DNA from: Halalkalibacter alkalisediminis
GTDB taxonomy: Bacteria; Bacillota; Bacilli; Bacillales; Bacillaceae_D
Direction of reading: 5' to 3'
DNA length: 64,000 nt
Assembly (NCBI RefSeq): GCF_028610705.1
Contig: NZ_JAQQWT010000004.1
Coordinates: 113,938 to 177,937 of the forward strand
Below the pieces are notes generated by a model. That model had not been told where the DNA came from, did no database searches, and saw only the letters and a program-made list of their open reading frames with translations. Shown piece by piece: positions 9,269 through 18,207 of this stretch. The number at the start of each line of letters is the position of its first letter. Positions within the stretch are counted from its first letter, which is position 1. The position numbers were made by a program, and so were the translations under genes.

Positions 9269-9412
9269 TCAACTATAAACATACATAGAATAGATGCTAC
9301 CATATTTACGTAAACGATAACCAAGCATAATGCCAAACATCCCTCGATTTTGAAGATTTGTAAAAAGAACGATACAGCTCATTAACCATAGTAATATTAC
9401 TAAGAAAATCAT
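9269..9412 (-). CDS. Small membrane protein, 47 aa
   Basis: A short frame directly after the hydrolase gene, ten bases beyond its stop. The ATG is preceded by GAGGT at good spacing. The product starts with a hydrophobic segment (MIFLVILLWLMSCIVLF), then a GMFGIMLGYRLRKYG block rich in glycine and arginine. One membrane span with a basic cytoplasmic tail is likely. It would be cotranscribed with the hydrolase. The family is not recognised. Confidence 0.5.
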   Translation of the reverse strand: MIFLVILLWLMSCIVLFTNLQNRGMFGIMLGYRLRKYGSIYSMYVYS

Positions 9413-9422
9413 ATTACTTACC

Positions 9423-10427
9423 TCATTTTATTTTAGTATGGAGAAATGCAAGGGTGTCTTCCGCTATTTTTCTCCGTTTTAAAACAATTCCAGCATGTCC
9501 ACAATTGTATAGATACCTTGTCGGCCTTTCCCAAGATTCCCATAAATAGTTTGCATCTTCTATATCGACATATTGATCATGCTTCGCAGAAATGAGTAAA
9601 ATATTTTCCTTATTGACCTTGGGCCTACTTAAACTAGGCTCTGTAATTTGCCAATAGTTGACTAAATCTTCATATGTCACACCATGTTGCTCCAAATCTG
9701 CCCTTATATATATCCCTGGGTTCGTCTTCCAAATAGAATAAGATAAGCGGTTCGAATAAAAGATGGAAACTAATGCATCTATTTTCGGTTCTAATGTTGC
9801 AGTTAGATTCGTAATAAACCCACCTAGGCTAAGTCCAATAAGTATCACTGGCCCTTTTTTGTGGGTCTTTATCCAATGGATAAACGCTCTTAAATCAACA
9901 ACAGCTTGTTGAACTGCCTGAAGTGTTCGGCTAACATCAGCGCTTATCATGTACTCACCACTAAAAAGAGATTCAACTGGTTTTCTTTGAAAATGATACG
10001 GTAGAGTAAAATAGTATAAGTTCCCATCTGTTTCACTTTTTAGACGGTCATGAAAAATATTTCTCATTCGTTCGAATGAATCTTGACGCCATCCATGTAC
10101 AAAAATAAGATTAGGTACATTTTCCTTTTTGTTTACAAATGCTTCTCCTATTACCTTATCATTTGTAGGATACCCAGTAGAAATTAAGCTCTTCGATTCA
10201 AAAGTCCCACTACGATAATCATCCCTCTCACTCAACGAAAACGTAACATCTATTGAATGAGCACGATAAAATTGATCTCTATCAAACACTTTAAAAATGG
10301 GGAGAGATGAATACTGATAGTTCTTGCTGCGTGTTTTATGTAGACAACGTAGAGCGTATTGATCGATTCCTTTTGAGAAAATCAAAATAGTCTTCCTCCA
10401 ATATAACTTTACATTAAAGGGGTTCAT
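9423..10427 (-). CDS. Alpha/beta hydrolase, 334 aa
   Basis: A serine hydrolase of the alpha/beta fold. The oxyanion-hole strand reads NLIFVHGWRQ, the nucleophile elbow is GLSLGG, the acid is probably the Asp in ISAKHDQYVD, and the catalytic His lies in YNCGHAGIVL. The long N-terminus (about 1-110) precedes the catalytic core, and no signal peptide is evident, so the protein is probably cytoplasmic. It resembles the ABHD18-like group. The substrate cannot be inferred. A small membrane-protein gene follows within ten bases. Confidence 0.88.
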   Translation of the reverse strand: MNPFNVKLYWRKTILIFSKGIDQYALRCLHKTRSKNYQYSSLPIFKVFDRDQFYRAHSIDVTFSLSERDDYRSGTFESKSLISTGYPTNDKVIGEAFVNKKENVPNLIFVHGWRQDSFERMRNIFHDRLKSETDGNLYYFTLPYHFQRKPVESLFSGEYMISADVSRTLQAVQQAVVDLRAFIHWIKTHKKGPVILIGLSLGGFITNLTATLEPKIDALVSIFYSNRLSYSIWKTNPGIYIRADLEQHGVTYEDLVNYWQITEPSLSRPKVNKENILLISAKHDQYVDIEDANYLWESWERPTRYLYNCGHAGIVLKRRKIAEDTLAFLHTKIK

Positions 10428-10958
10428 GTTAATAACTCATCAAGTAGTTCTCCACCCCACAATATTGTATATATTACCATAAAAATACATATTAACGTTG
10501 TCCAATGTCCCATTATTAATTTTCACAAAGAAAAATAACTTCATTCATCACATGGTTATTTCAATTCAATCCTTTGGTCATAGGTGATTAGAATCTTTAT
10601 TTTGTCTAAAAAATAAAAATGAGCGAAATACATACATTCTTTGCTATTTTAACCCTTTCCTATCTCTGCACTCCATCTAAATAGTATTTGTTCTAACGTT
10701 AACACCAAGATACATGTTTACTATAAAGGCTATTCCCTAGCTGTGTAAATCATAAATCCGCATTGATAATTCAAACGTTCTGCTTTGTTTTTGAGTACGA
10801 GACAAGCAAATACTCCATGAAAATTATACCAATTTAGAATATCATAAGAATAAACAACAATTGAAGGAGTTGTCTGAGTCTGAGTTGCAGGCGGAATTGT
10901 TACAGTTACCAAGATGGAAGCTAATTATCATGGATTTAGTAGGTGCGTTTATTCTTAA
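10428..10958. other. Intergenic region without a supported gene
   Basis: AT-rich. A 60-codon minus-strand frame at 10730-10912 starts at TTG with no ribosome site and is not accepted. A 19-codon plus-strand frame, MDLVGAFILKWLIYIFAFY, starts at 10930 and ends just where the frame of the next small gene takes over (see 10959-11162). Confidence 0.3.
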
Positions 10959-11162
10959 GTGGCTTATCTACATCTTTGCTTTTTATTAATAGGCAATACT
11001 ATTGTGTTAATTATTTCCTTGATCCTTGTTGTTTTGCGGATATATCTTATGTATCATAAACTAGCGGACCTCCAAAAAACAAAGCTAGATTGGTATGTTT
11101 TAATTGCTGAAACCTTATTTACCGTGATATTTACAATCTATTATTTTGGTTTTGTACTTTAA
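10959..11162 (+). CDS. Small two-span membrane protein, possibly frameshifted (67 aa)
   Basis: The product has two hydrophobic segments (about 5-27 and 46-66) around a charged loop, HKLADLQKTKLDWY. The start is GTG with no visible ribosome site. A different frame beginning at the ATG at 10930 encodes MDLVGAFILKWLIYIFAFY and overlaps it, so the true gene may start at 10930 and have suffered a one-base frameshift near 10985. Followed by a bidirectional terminator. Function is unknown. Confidence 0.4.
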   Translation: MAYLHLCFLLIGNTIVLIISLILVVLRIYLMYHKLADLQKTKLDWYVLIAETLFTVIFTIYYFGFVL

Positions 11163-11185
11163 AAAAGCAGTTTAATGAATAAGAA

Positions 11186-11217
11186 AAAAGCCTTCTTTTG
11201 CAAAAAGGAGGCTTTTT
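11186..11217. terminator. Bidirectional terminator
   Basis: AAAAAGCCT...AGGCTTTTT hairpin (near-perfect 14-bp stem) between convergent genes. T-runs exist on both strands. It overlaps the stop codon of the HD-GYP gene. Confidence 0.85.
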
Positions 11218-12325
11218 AACCTATTAAACTACTTGCCACTAACGTAGTTTCCGTCTCAACAATCGTAACATTTAACTGTTCCATGAGATCAACATCGTAT
11301 GAAGGTGAGATTTCCTTGTCGTTTTCTTCCATAATACGAACGACCGGATGGGTACTCAGCTGTTTATTTTGTTTTACGACAATCGCCATTCTTCCATCAC
11401 TTAATTTTACTTTTATACCAGCAGGATAAACGGCAATCGTTCGTCTAAATGCTTCTACAAGCGCTTGATCAAATTGTTTCCCCACACCTGAATACAGTAA
11501 CTCTAATCCTTCATGAGGAAGCATCGGTTTTCTGTAAATGCGATTGGACGTCACCGCATCAAAAACATCTGCAATCGCAATCATCTTCGCATAGTAATGA
11601 ATCTGATTCCCTTTTAACCCTTGAGGATAACCGGTCCCATCTAACCGTTCATGGTGCTGATAGGCACAATGAGCCGAAAGCAGGGAAAGATTCGGAGCAT
11701 TTCTTAACATATCAAATCCTGCCCTCGCATGGGTTTGAATGATACGGAACTCTTCATTATTTAATCGACCTGGTTTGTTTAACACTTCAACCGGAATCGC
11801 CATCTTCCCTACATCATGTAGCAAAGCACCCATTCCTATATCCATCAACTGTTTATCATTAAATCCTAATTCTACGGCTAAACCGAGTGTATAAACAGTG
11901 ACATTAAGTGAGTGGGTGAAAATATAACTATCATATACAAACATATCTGATAAAATCGCTAACGCATTTTCATTCTTCTTAATGTCAGATAAAATTGCCT
12001 GAATCACTTTAGAAAAATCCTTACTAAAGTGATCACTATTGAACGCTTTTTTTAGCTTAATATCATCGGCAATGGCTTGAAACTCTGCTTTTATTGTTTT
12101 GACGGCTTGACGTTTAGTCTCTTCTCTTACAACACTTTCAACTTCTATATCATCGGTACGTTCATCTTGAATATAAATAAAGGTAAACCCTAGCTGACTT
12201 AAACGATCAAGAACACGATTTGTAAGCTCTGCTCCCTCAAATAAGAGGACTTGTCCATTATCATTATATATAGCTTTGGCAAGCTTGGAACCTGCCGTTA
12301 CAGAGCGAATAGAAACTAACCTCAT
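11216..12325 (-). CDS. HD-GYP domain protein, probable c-di-GMP phosphodiesterase (369 aa)
   Basis: HD-GYP proteins hydrolyse cyclic di-GMP, a second messenger for motility and biofilm decisions. The metal-binding HD is HDVGK at about 170-174 and the GYP signature HHERLDGTGYP at about 224-234; further metal ligands are likely in HSLNVTVYT and IADVFDAVTSNRIYR. The N-terminal 130 residues form a DUF3391-like region with a predicted helical segment. The ATG at 12325 follows AAGGAGA; fourteen upstream codons in frame lack a ribosome site. It stands alone between two terminators. Confidence 0.93.
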   Translation of the reverse strand: MRLVSIRSVTAGSKLAKAIYNDNGQVLLFEGAELTNRVLDRLSQLGFTFIYIQDERTDDIEVESVVREETKRQAVKTIKAEFQAIADDIKLKKAFNSDHFSKDFSKVIQAILSDIKKNENALAILSDMFVYDSYIFTHSLNVTVYTLGLAVELGFNDKQLMDIGMGALLHDVGKMAIPVEVLNKPGRLNNEEFRIIQTHARAGFDMLRNAPNLSLLSAHCAYQHHERLDGTGYPQGLKGNQIHYYAKMIAIADVFDAVTSNRIYRKPMLPHEGLELLYSGVGKQFDQALVEAFRRTIAVYPAGIKVKLSDGRMAIVVKQNKQLSTHPVVRIMEENDKEISPSYDVDLMEQLNVTIVETETTLVASSLIG

Positions 12326-12587
12326 GGTGTTCTCCTTTTCGTTGATATTCAAAACAGAAACAAGCAAATGATCACTTTTTTTAGTTCTACATCAATCGAT
12401 CAACTGCCTTATTATCGCCATGTTGAACATCCTTTTAGTCCGATCCATTTACTTTTAAGTTTACATCATAAAGAAGAGTCTGCAAGTAAAACTCTTCCAT
12501 TTTCACTCGATTTCCAATACAAAATGGAAAAATTGTTGAATTTGACTCTTTTATGACGAAAAATATCGATTTTTCATTCGATGATAA
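12326..12587. other. Intergenic region between the HD-GYP gene and yunC
   Basis: A 62-codon plus-strand frame at 12368-12556 lacks a ribosome site and has no recognisable motif. Nothing else is seen apart from the likely promoter of the HD-GYP gene. Confidence 0.35.
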
Positions 12588-12613
12588 AGAGTAGTCAATG
12601 ATCTGACTACCCT
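12588..12613 (-). terminator. Terminator of yunC
   Basis: GTAGTCA / TGACTAC hairpin with a six-base loop, followed on the minus strand by TCTTTATC. Confidence 0.6.
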
Positions 12614-12625
12614 ACCTTTATCTAT

Positions 12626-12928
12626 CTATTTCATTTTCAGTAAAGCATCTTTTCCCTTCATACCAACGTGAATCCCTTTTTGCTCTGCTTCTAACGTAAT
12701 GGATTCAAGGGGTGCTTCTAATAGTTGATCAATCGTCCTAACGCCAACTGCTCGACCCGCAACAATTTTACGATCCTTTAATTTTTCATTTAAAAGCGCC
12801 ACATCCAAAGCTCCACACATGATGTACCCTGTATCATTCATAACCGCCATAAAATTTGTCTTAGGAAGCTTTAAGGTAACAGCAATAAACGTCTCACCTT
12901 GAATTTGAATTGGATTCATTTCAAGCAT
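12626..12928 (-). CDS. yunC: DUF1805 protein YunC, 100 aa
   Basis: Small cytoplasmic protein matching the DUF1805/YunC family: short, with FMAVMNDTGYIMCGALDVALLN and the conserved AGRAVGVRTIDQLLEAPLE. Its biochemical role is unknown. The start is supported by GGGAGGG eight bases upstream. As in B. subtilis it lies beside yunD-yunE-yunF, but here a terminator and a hairpin-rich element separate it from yunD, so it is probably transcribed alone. Confidence 0.85.
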   Translation of the reverse strand: MLEMNPIQIQGETFIAVTLKLPKTNFMAVMNDTGYIMCGALDVALLNEKLKDRKIVAGRAVGVRTIDQLLEAPLESITLEAEQKGIHVGMKGKDALLKMK

Positions 12929-13005
12929 CTAAAATACCCTCCCTTTCATTCACTCCAATCTCATTAGTACGATATGAAAGGAGTATAAGAGGCGTGAACC
13001 TAAAC

Positions 13006-13115
13006 TGAAGAGGCCACTAAAAAAGGGCGATTTCCCCTTCTTTAGTGGCCTCTTCGCACTGTGCGGAGCCGATCGGTCTCTTTAGAACCCTATGAGTGGG
13101 TTTCTCATAGGGGTG
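13006..13115. repeat. Structured hairpin element after yunD (also terminator)
   Basis: Two strong hairpins in a row. The first is GAAGAGGCCACTAAA (13007-13021) against TTTAGTGGCCTCTTC (13041-13055), with a nested AAGGG / CCCTTTTTT terminator read on the minus strand. The second is CCCTATG / CATAGGG around the loop AGTGGGTTTCT (13095-13105). The same loop sequence, in a different stem, occurs at 19885-19895 inside another hairpin element, so the two are relatives. It ends the yunFED operon. Confidence 0.65.
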
Positions 13116-13118
13116 TGG

Positions 13119-14480
13119 CTAAGCCCACTTTCCCGCAAGCTTCCAAGCCAATACATCTCGCAGAAACTCAGGCATAAAATATTGTTTTTCCTTAGCATCC
13201 GCTAGATCTGGAAAGAGATAACCAAACGTGTACATGTCAAGTGTCGCGATTGCATAGCTTTTTTCTTTTTCAAGCGGCTCATTTAAGATGTTGATCTGAA
13301 TCGATCCAGACTGCTCCTTGACCTCGATACCCGTATAGAGCATGGTCCCAAGTATTTTTCCACGGAAGCCAAATCCTTTAAGTTCCAGATGTGTTAATTC
13401 CCTTGTCAGCGCCCTCTCAATTGTTTTCTCTAGTTGGGCCCCTGTAACCTTTACAATACAAGGATTAATCGGATGTGGGCATATTCGATGAAGGTCTGCT
13501 TTCGTTACGATTCCTTGTTCAAGTGAATCAAGCAGAACTCCTGCATTCATTAACCCAATCTCTTTGCCACACCACTCTGTAACCGCATCACAAAGTAGCT
13601 GGCCAAACTCACTTGGTTCTTGCCAGTTCACCAGTAAAGGCTTCGGAATCGTTGCAATGGGCTCACTTAGAATATCAGTTGCTTGCTCGTTAATTCGTCT
13701 TAATATTTCATCTGTATTTGGATCCTTTGACTCCTCTTTCGGATTCAATAGACAAGCTTGCTTGTGTTGGATTTTAAGTGCTGAATCATCATATTCAATA
13801 TGTATTTCTCCTAAAAAAGCACCGTGCTTTCCCGCTTGAGCGATCAATGTATCTTTCACCCATTTCCCTTCAGGAAGAACATGATGAGTGTGAGCCCCTA
13901 AAATCACATCAATGCCTGAAAATTCCTCAGCGATCTCTTCATCTTTTTGTAACCCTAGATGAGACATCAGAATGACTACATCAGCTTGTTTCCTCACTTG
14001 AGGCAATAGCCTTTTTAATAAAGGGATAGGAGGTGTTACCTTCCAACCTAACTGCTCATAAAAACGATAGAAAGGGGCTGTTAATCCAATGACTCCAATC
14101 TTTAATCCGCTCTTCATTTTATGGATCACAAATGGCTTCATCCATTTTGGACGAGTGTCATTCGTGTTGAACACATTTGCTACAACAATAGGAAACGTTG
14201 CGTCTGCATAAAGAGACTCTAATTGATCTTTTGAAAAGGTAATGCCTTCGTTGTTTCCAATCGTACCGTAATCAACCGCAGCTTCGTTTAACAGCTCGAC
14301 ATTTCCTTTTCCATAAGTCGCCTCTGTAAACGCATTGCTTCGATCCGTATGATCGCCAAGCTCCAAATAAAGCGTATGTTCATTTCTATTTTTCTTCATA
14401 TAAGCGACGATTTGAGACCAATGATCGAAACAACTGTGAATATCATTGGTATGAAAAATCGTTAAATGTTTAATTGTCAA
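13119..14480 (-). CDS. yunD: Metallophosphatase / 5'-nucleotidase family protein YunD (453 aa)
   Basis: Two-domain protein of the UshA / 5'-nucleotidase family. The N-terminal metallophosphoesterase carries the dinuclear metal motifs HTNDIHS, GDHTDRS, GNNE, SHLG and GAHTHHV. The C-terminal domain (about 280-450) is the substrate-specificity domain with NAGVLLDSLEQG. There is no signal peptide, so unlike UshA it should act inside the cell on nucleotides or related phosphates. The start codon is TTG, eight bases after AGGAGGG. It is the last gene of yunF-yunE-yunD. Confidence 0.92.
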   Translation of the reverse strand: MTIKHLTIFHTNDIHSCFDHWSQIVAYMKKNRNEHTLYLELGDHTDRSNAFTEATYGKGNVELLNEAAVDYGTIGNNEGITFSKDQLESLYADATFPIVVANVFNTNDTRPKWMKPFVIHKMKSGLKIGVIGLTAPFYRFYEQLGWKVTPPIPLLKRLLPQVRKQADVVILMSHLGLQKDEEIAEEFSGIDVILGAHTHHVLPEGKWVKDTLIAQAGKHGAFLGEIHIEYDDSALKIQHKQACLLNPKEESKDPNTDEILRRINEQATDILSEPIATIPKPLLVNWQEPSEFGQLLCDAVTEWCGKEIGLMNAGVLLDSLEQGIVTKADLHRICPHPINPCIVKVTGAQLEKTIERALTRELTHLELKGFGFRGKILGTMLYTGIEVKEQSGSIQINILNEPLEKEKSYAIATLDMYTFGYLFPDLADAKEKQYFMPEFLRDVLAWKLAGKWA

Positions 14481-14497
14481 AATGGCTTCCCTCCTTT

Positions 14498-15316
14498 CTA
14501 AACTGTAATATAGCCCTCATATATCAGTCTTAGGGCAATAAAAATTAGCACAACTCGCAGAACAAACACCAATTTTTCACTTGATAATCGACGATTGATT
14601 GCGGCTCCCGTTATTCCTCCAAACCAGGCTCCAGGCAAAAGGGCCCCTATGTATAACCACTCAACATTTCCTAAGGCGATATGTGAGATAGAGCCAACGA
14701 TGGCCGACAATAAAATCAGAAACATCGATGTAGCCACGGCGACGTGGGGAGGAAAATGAAAGAGGATAATCATAGCTGGCACCATGAGCGATCCGCCTCC
14801 GATTCCAAATAAACCAGATAACATCCCCACAATAAAAGAGAGGGCTAAAGCCGGTAACCAATGATAGCCATATGTAAAACTAGTTCCCTCTTTATTAATA
14901 TACGTGCGTTCTATTCTTTTTTTCGTATATGGTTTGGGTGTGAAATGGCTTCGAATAAATAAAATGAATGAAATAAACAAAATAAAAAAACCAAAAACAA
15001 ATTGAAATGAATCAGCGTCAAACCCGCGATTTAACCACGTTCCAACAACTGCACCAGGACCACTTGCACAAAAAAAGAGCAGACCACTCTTATAATCAAC
15101 AGTCTTTTGCTTCATATAAGCAATGGTCGCTGAGATTCCTGTCACGATCATAATGACTAGCGAACTCCCAACGGCGATTTGCGGAGTGATCTCTAATAAT
15201 GACAAGCTTGCAAGTAAAAGTAAAGACGGGACAACAACAATCCCGCCACCGAGACCCATAAGGCTACCTATGGTTGCCCCTACAAAGCCAACCATCACTA
15301 GTATCAACCAAACCAT
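14498..15316 (-). CDS. yunE: TauE/SafE family membrane permease YunE (272 aa)
   Basis: Eight-span membrane protein of the TauE/SafE (DUF81) family, which exports sulfite, sulfonates or other sulfur-containing anions. The two internal repeats each have a glycine-rich signature: GLGGGIVVVPSLLLL near residue 23 and GIGGGSLMVPAMIIL near residue 176. A cytoplasmic basic loop (TKKRIERTYINKEG) sits mid-protein. It lies 17 bases before yunD, clearly in one operon. The substrate is unknown. Confidence 0.92.
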   Translation of the reverse strand: MVWLILVMVGFVGATIGSLMGLGGGIVVVPSLLLLASLSLLEITPQIAVGSSLVIMIVTGISATIAYMKQKTVDYKSGLLFFCASGPGAVVGTWLNRGFDADSFQFVFGFFILFISFILFIRSHFTPKPYTKKRIERTYINKEGTSFTYGYHWLPALALSFIVGMLSGLFGIGGGSLMVPAMIILFHFPPHVAVATSMFLILLSAIVGSISHIALGNVEWLYIGALLPGAWFGGITGAAINRRLSSEKLVFVLRVVLIFIALRLIYEGYITV

Positions 15317-15361
15317 TTATCACACCTGCTTCTATCTAGTTCAGATCCGTCTCTTCTATTA

Positions 15362-16222
15362 TCAAGAAAATAGATCAAGTTGTCTAGGTGCAAGACCTTC
15401 ATACTCTATCTTAAGAATATCAATCAGCTGTTTAGCATTTGCAGCTGCATCTCCACCAGAATTGTTGTTAAAGACGATGTAAATGTCTTTTGTATGAGCG
15501 GTTAAAACCTCGAGTCTTTCCTTCCATTCGTGTAATTCTTCCAAATTGTATTGATATAAATAACGAACGTCCCGCCATGTACCATCGCCAGGGTCATTCC
15601 ATCCATGAACGTTCCGACCATGAAAACGAATTAAGGTTAGATCATCATGTGTCGCCTCCATCACAATCGGAATCGAGCGCATCCCCGCTTGAGGCTCATC
15701 ACAGATGCTATGAATCCAGCCCTCTTCTCTCATAAACTGAAGGGTCTTTCCACGCATCTCCCCTTCAAACCAAGAGCGATGTCTAAACTCTAGGGCAACT
15801 GGCCATTCTCTCAGTTGCTCTTTCACATACCGAACCCACTGTACATGTTCCTTTTTACAATCAAACCACGGTGGAAATTGACAAAGCACCATTGCCAATT
15901 TGTTCGTCCTCTGAAGTGGCCCTAATGATAGTCGGAATGCTTCAAACATCTCTTCTTTTGATTCAAAGGGAGCAAAACCCTTTTGGTGACCGGTCATTCC
16001 TTGAAAGGCTTTGACAATAAAACGAAAAGTTGGTGGAGTTTCTCCGACCCATTTTTCCATATTCCGAAGAGGTTGAACCGCATAGAAAGAGGCATCAATT
16101 TCGACAACTGGGAAGTGACCTGCGTATACTTCAAGCTTCGATTGCCTGTGTAGTCCATTCATGTAGAGATCATCATGATCTCCCCATCCTGCCAGTCCAA
16201 TATAAATCAAAGTCGAATTCAC
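15362..16222 (-). CDS. yunF: DUF72 TIM-barrel protein YunF (286 aa)
   Basis: Member of the DUF72 family, with the characteristic YIGLAGWGDHDDLY start, HFPVVEIDASFYAVQP, ALEFRHRSWFEGEMR and YIVFNNNSGGDAAANAKQL blocks. The fold is thought to be a TIM barrel; the enzymatic role is not established. The start codon is GTG, five bases after AAGGAG. First gene of yunFED. Confidence 0.9.
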   Translation of the reverse strand: MNSTLIYIGLAGWGDHDDLYMNGLHRQSKLEVYAGHFPVVEIDASFYAVQPLRNMEKWVGETPPTFRFIVKAFQGMTGHQKGFAPFESKEEMFEAFRLSLGPLQRTNKLAMVLCQFPPWFDCKKEHVQWVRYVKEQLREWPVALEFRHRSWFEGEMRGKTLQFMREEGWIHSICDEPQAGMRSIPIVMEATHDDLTLIRFHGRNVHGWNDPGDGTWRDVRYLYQYNLEELHEWKERLEVLTAHTKDIYIVFNNNSGGDAAANAKQLIDILKIEYEGLAPRQLDLFS

Positions 16223-16377
16223 CTCTTCTCCTTTATGTTGATCTCTCTATTATAACTTATTTCAAGCGTGGACTTACATTTTAACGAAACGATTTTCGCA
16301 TTTTGATTCTATCTATTTAGAAGTTTCTGCTAGCCTCTCTAGTTTTATAAATAAAGGAACTACTCGTAAATCCCGTA

Positions 16378-16409
16378 AAAAAAGTGAACCCCATGGATTC
16401 ACTTTCTAC
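16378..16409. terminator. Hairpin with flanking A/T runs
   Basis: AAAGTGAA / TTCACTTT hairpin around CCCCATGGA with A and T runs on the two sides. A near copy of the motif terminates the suf operon at 29461. No gene end is adjacent on the plus strand, so it may mark the border of a lost gene. The rest of 16223-16526 shows no gene. Confidence 0.5.
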
Positions 16410-16526
16410 TATCTTAAAATGGCTGTTTCACTTGTCTTTTTCAGATTTTGGATCATTCTACAACCTTGTCTTTGTTGCGTATGATCCTCAATGTTTAGGA
16501 TTTGAACCCTAGAGAATGCCTTGCGT

Positions 16527-16563
16527 ACTAAAAAAACGAGTCCAATAGGATTCGCTTTTTTAA
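16527..16563 (-). terminator. Terminator of the 16565-17923 gene
   Basis: GAATCC / GGACTC hairpin with loop TATT, followed by TTTTTTT on the minus strand, immediately after the stop. Confidence 0.75.
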
Positions 16564-16564
16564 C

Positions 16565-17923
16565 CTAATTGATCATTATAATAATTCCAATTCCTAAAAC
16601 GGCCAAAATGGATAAATGCAACCCATTGGCTCGCAGACCCGTTTCTACTCCAGATATACCTACAATACGACTAACCATTAAATTTAATCCAGAAAAAGGA
16701 CTTAATGCCGATGAGATAGACCAAGTTAATAATAAAAGCATCGCAAGGGCTAGATTGCTTATTCCTAATTCGTCAGCACTCAATTGCATAGCTAGTGCAG
16801 CGACAACCGCTATTTGATGGATCCCAATGTAAGTTACAACGAGTACAATCATCATTACAGCTAAAGCAAATAGTAAAAAAGATTGATTGGCAATCACGGT
16901 TAAGTACTCGCTGACAAGATTGGCAAAATTAGTTCCCTGTATCGCATGCGCGAGCAAACCTGCGCTCATAAAAAGCATAATTTCATTGTTCATCATCGGT
17001 ACAGATTGATCACGAAATTGAATTAGCGTCGGATTTAGCCTTTTCCAGCCATTAGTGACCAATCCCCAAACGAAAGGTAACGTAATAGAGATGATACTAA
17101 CGATGACAATCATCGACCATTTGGTGAGATATTCAATCGTTAAAGACGAACCCATTAGAACAACGACAAACAAAGCCAGTTGTAAGAGTTGGTTTTGATG
17201 CTTCTTCTCAAGTTTCTTCTCAGGAACGATACTTCTTCCAAACGGATGGCGCCGTTCCCATAAAAAGAACAATACGTTTCCGATAAATAAGGAAAGAAAT
17301 GATAAGCCGATGCCATACAAAATATATGTTCCAACAGGCATGCCTAAATAGTAAAGCACTAATGATACAGAGGCAAAATAGGGCGACCACATGACCGCTG
17401 TAGAAAAACCAATTAAATAACTTTTGGCCGACATCGCTTTTGGTAATTTGAGGTCAGTTAAAAATTCATTAATGATTCTGACCGACCCTAAGCTTAATAT
17501 TGGACTTAAGATAAAAAGAGTTGCCGTAATCCCTGCAAACAATTTTCTAGGATGATGCAATAAATTACGTAGCAACAAATCGACTGATTGAAAATACCCT
17601 CCTAATTTGAGTGGAAGCGAAAGAAGTGGGGCAAAAGTAACTAGACAAAGTAAAGGCAAGATCATTAAAATTCCTTGACTAATTCCTTCTAATCCTGTCC
17701 CTTTGTTCAATTCTATCAGCATTCCTGTTCCCATCATAATAATCGCAATGATACGAGGAAATCCTGTAGCCTTTATCGCACTAGCAATAAAGGCTACGAG
17801 CGCCATGCTAACAACCATATACCCAAGCCAACTAATATTGGCAAAGTATTGAATCAGAAACAAAAAACACATGAGTAAAATGAGATAACTGCGCACGGCT
17901 CTCGTCTCCTTTCTTGAAAACAA
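16565..17923 (-). CDS. Polytopic membrane protein, possible ion transporter (452 aa)
   Basis: About eleven or twelve hydrophobic segments, with two long basic cytoplasmic loops (ERRHPFGRSIVPEKKLEKKH near 225 and NGWKRLNPTL near 295). The layout, two halves each with re-entrant-like glycine/serine-rich stretches (LSPILSLGSVRI and SISSALSPFSGLNLMVS), resembles the ion-transporter superfamily of dicarboxylate and Na+/H+ carriers, but no signature is strong enough to name a substrate. It stands alone with its own terminator. Confidence 0.75.
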   Translation of the reverse strand: MFSRKETRAVRSYLILLMCFLFLIQYFANISWLGYMVVSMALVAFIASAIKATGFPRIIAIIMMGTGMLIELNKGTGLEGISQGILMILPLLCLVTFAPLLSLPLKLGGYFQSVDLLLRNLLHHPRKLFAGITATLFILSPILSLGSVRIINEFLTDLKLPKAMSAKSYLIGFSTAVMWSPYFASVSLVLYYLGMPVGTYILYGIGLSFLSLFIGNVLFFLWERRHPFGRSIVPEKKLEKKHQNQLLQLALFVVVLMGSSLTIEYLTKWSMIVIVSIISITLPFVWGLVTNGWKRLNPTLIQFRDQSVPMMNNEIMLFMSAGLLAHAIQGTNFANLVSEYLTVIANQSFLLFALAVMMIVLVVTYIGIHQIAVVAALAMQLSADELGISNLALAMLLLLTWSISSALSPFSGLNLMVSRIVGISGVETGLRANGLHLSILAVLGIGIIIMIN

Positions 17924-18009
17924 CCTTCTCTTCTATAAAGATCCGAAATCTATCAAGAGTAAGTCAGTACGAACGAAAAGTACGGTTGTAAGCAAAATCA
18001 TCATCACCA

Positions 18010-18156
18010 TTATGAGTTGTGGGAGTAGCTTGGCAATTTGTTCAAAACTCGTTTAGGTACTTGAATTTCCTCGGACTCAGCTTTTGACAGTCCTATTTCC
18101 TCTAGGTGAGATTTTGACATACCTATACCCTCAGCTTTTTTATATAATACTGACAT
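18010..18156 (-). CDS. Possible small protein, 48 aa
   Basis: A 48-codon frame beginning MSVLYKKAEGIGMSKSH with GGAAG nine bases upstream. It contains an internal near-repeat (GMSKSHLEEI then GLSKAESEEI), visible also in the DNA. It lies between garD and the membrane protein on the same strand. No homologue comes to mind. The repeat could equally be a decayed coding remnant, so support is weak. Confidence 0.3.
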   Translation of the reverse strand: MSVLYKKAEGIGMSKSHLEEIGLSKAESEEIQVPKRVLNKLPSYSHNS

Positions 18157-18207
18157 TACCTTCAGCTTCCATAAACAAATTTCACCTATTCCCTTCTCAA
18201 AAAGTGA

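Noticed and set aside
10730-10912. 60-codon minus-strand frame
   Set aside because: Begins with TTG, no ribosome site, no recognisable feature.
12368-12556. 62-codon plus-strand frame between the HD-GYP gene and yunC
   Set aside because: No ribosome site and no motif; sits in the promoter side of the HD-GYP gene.
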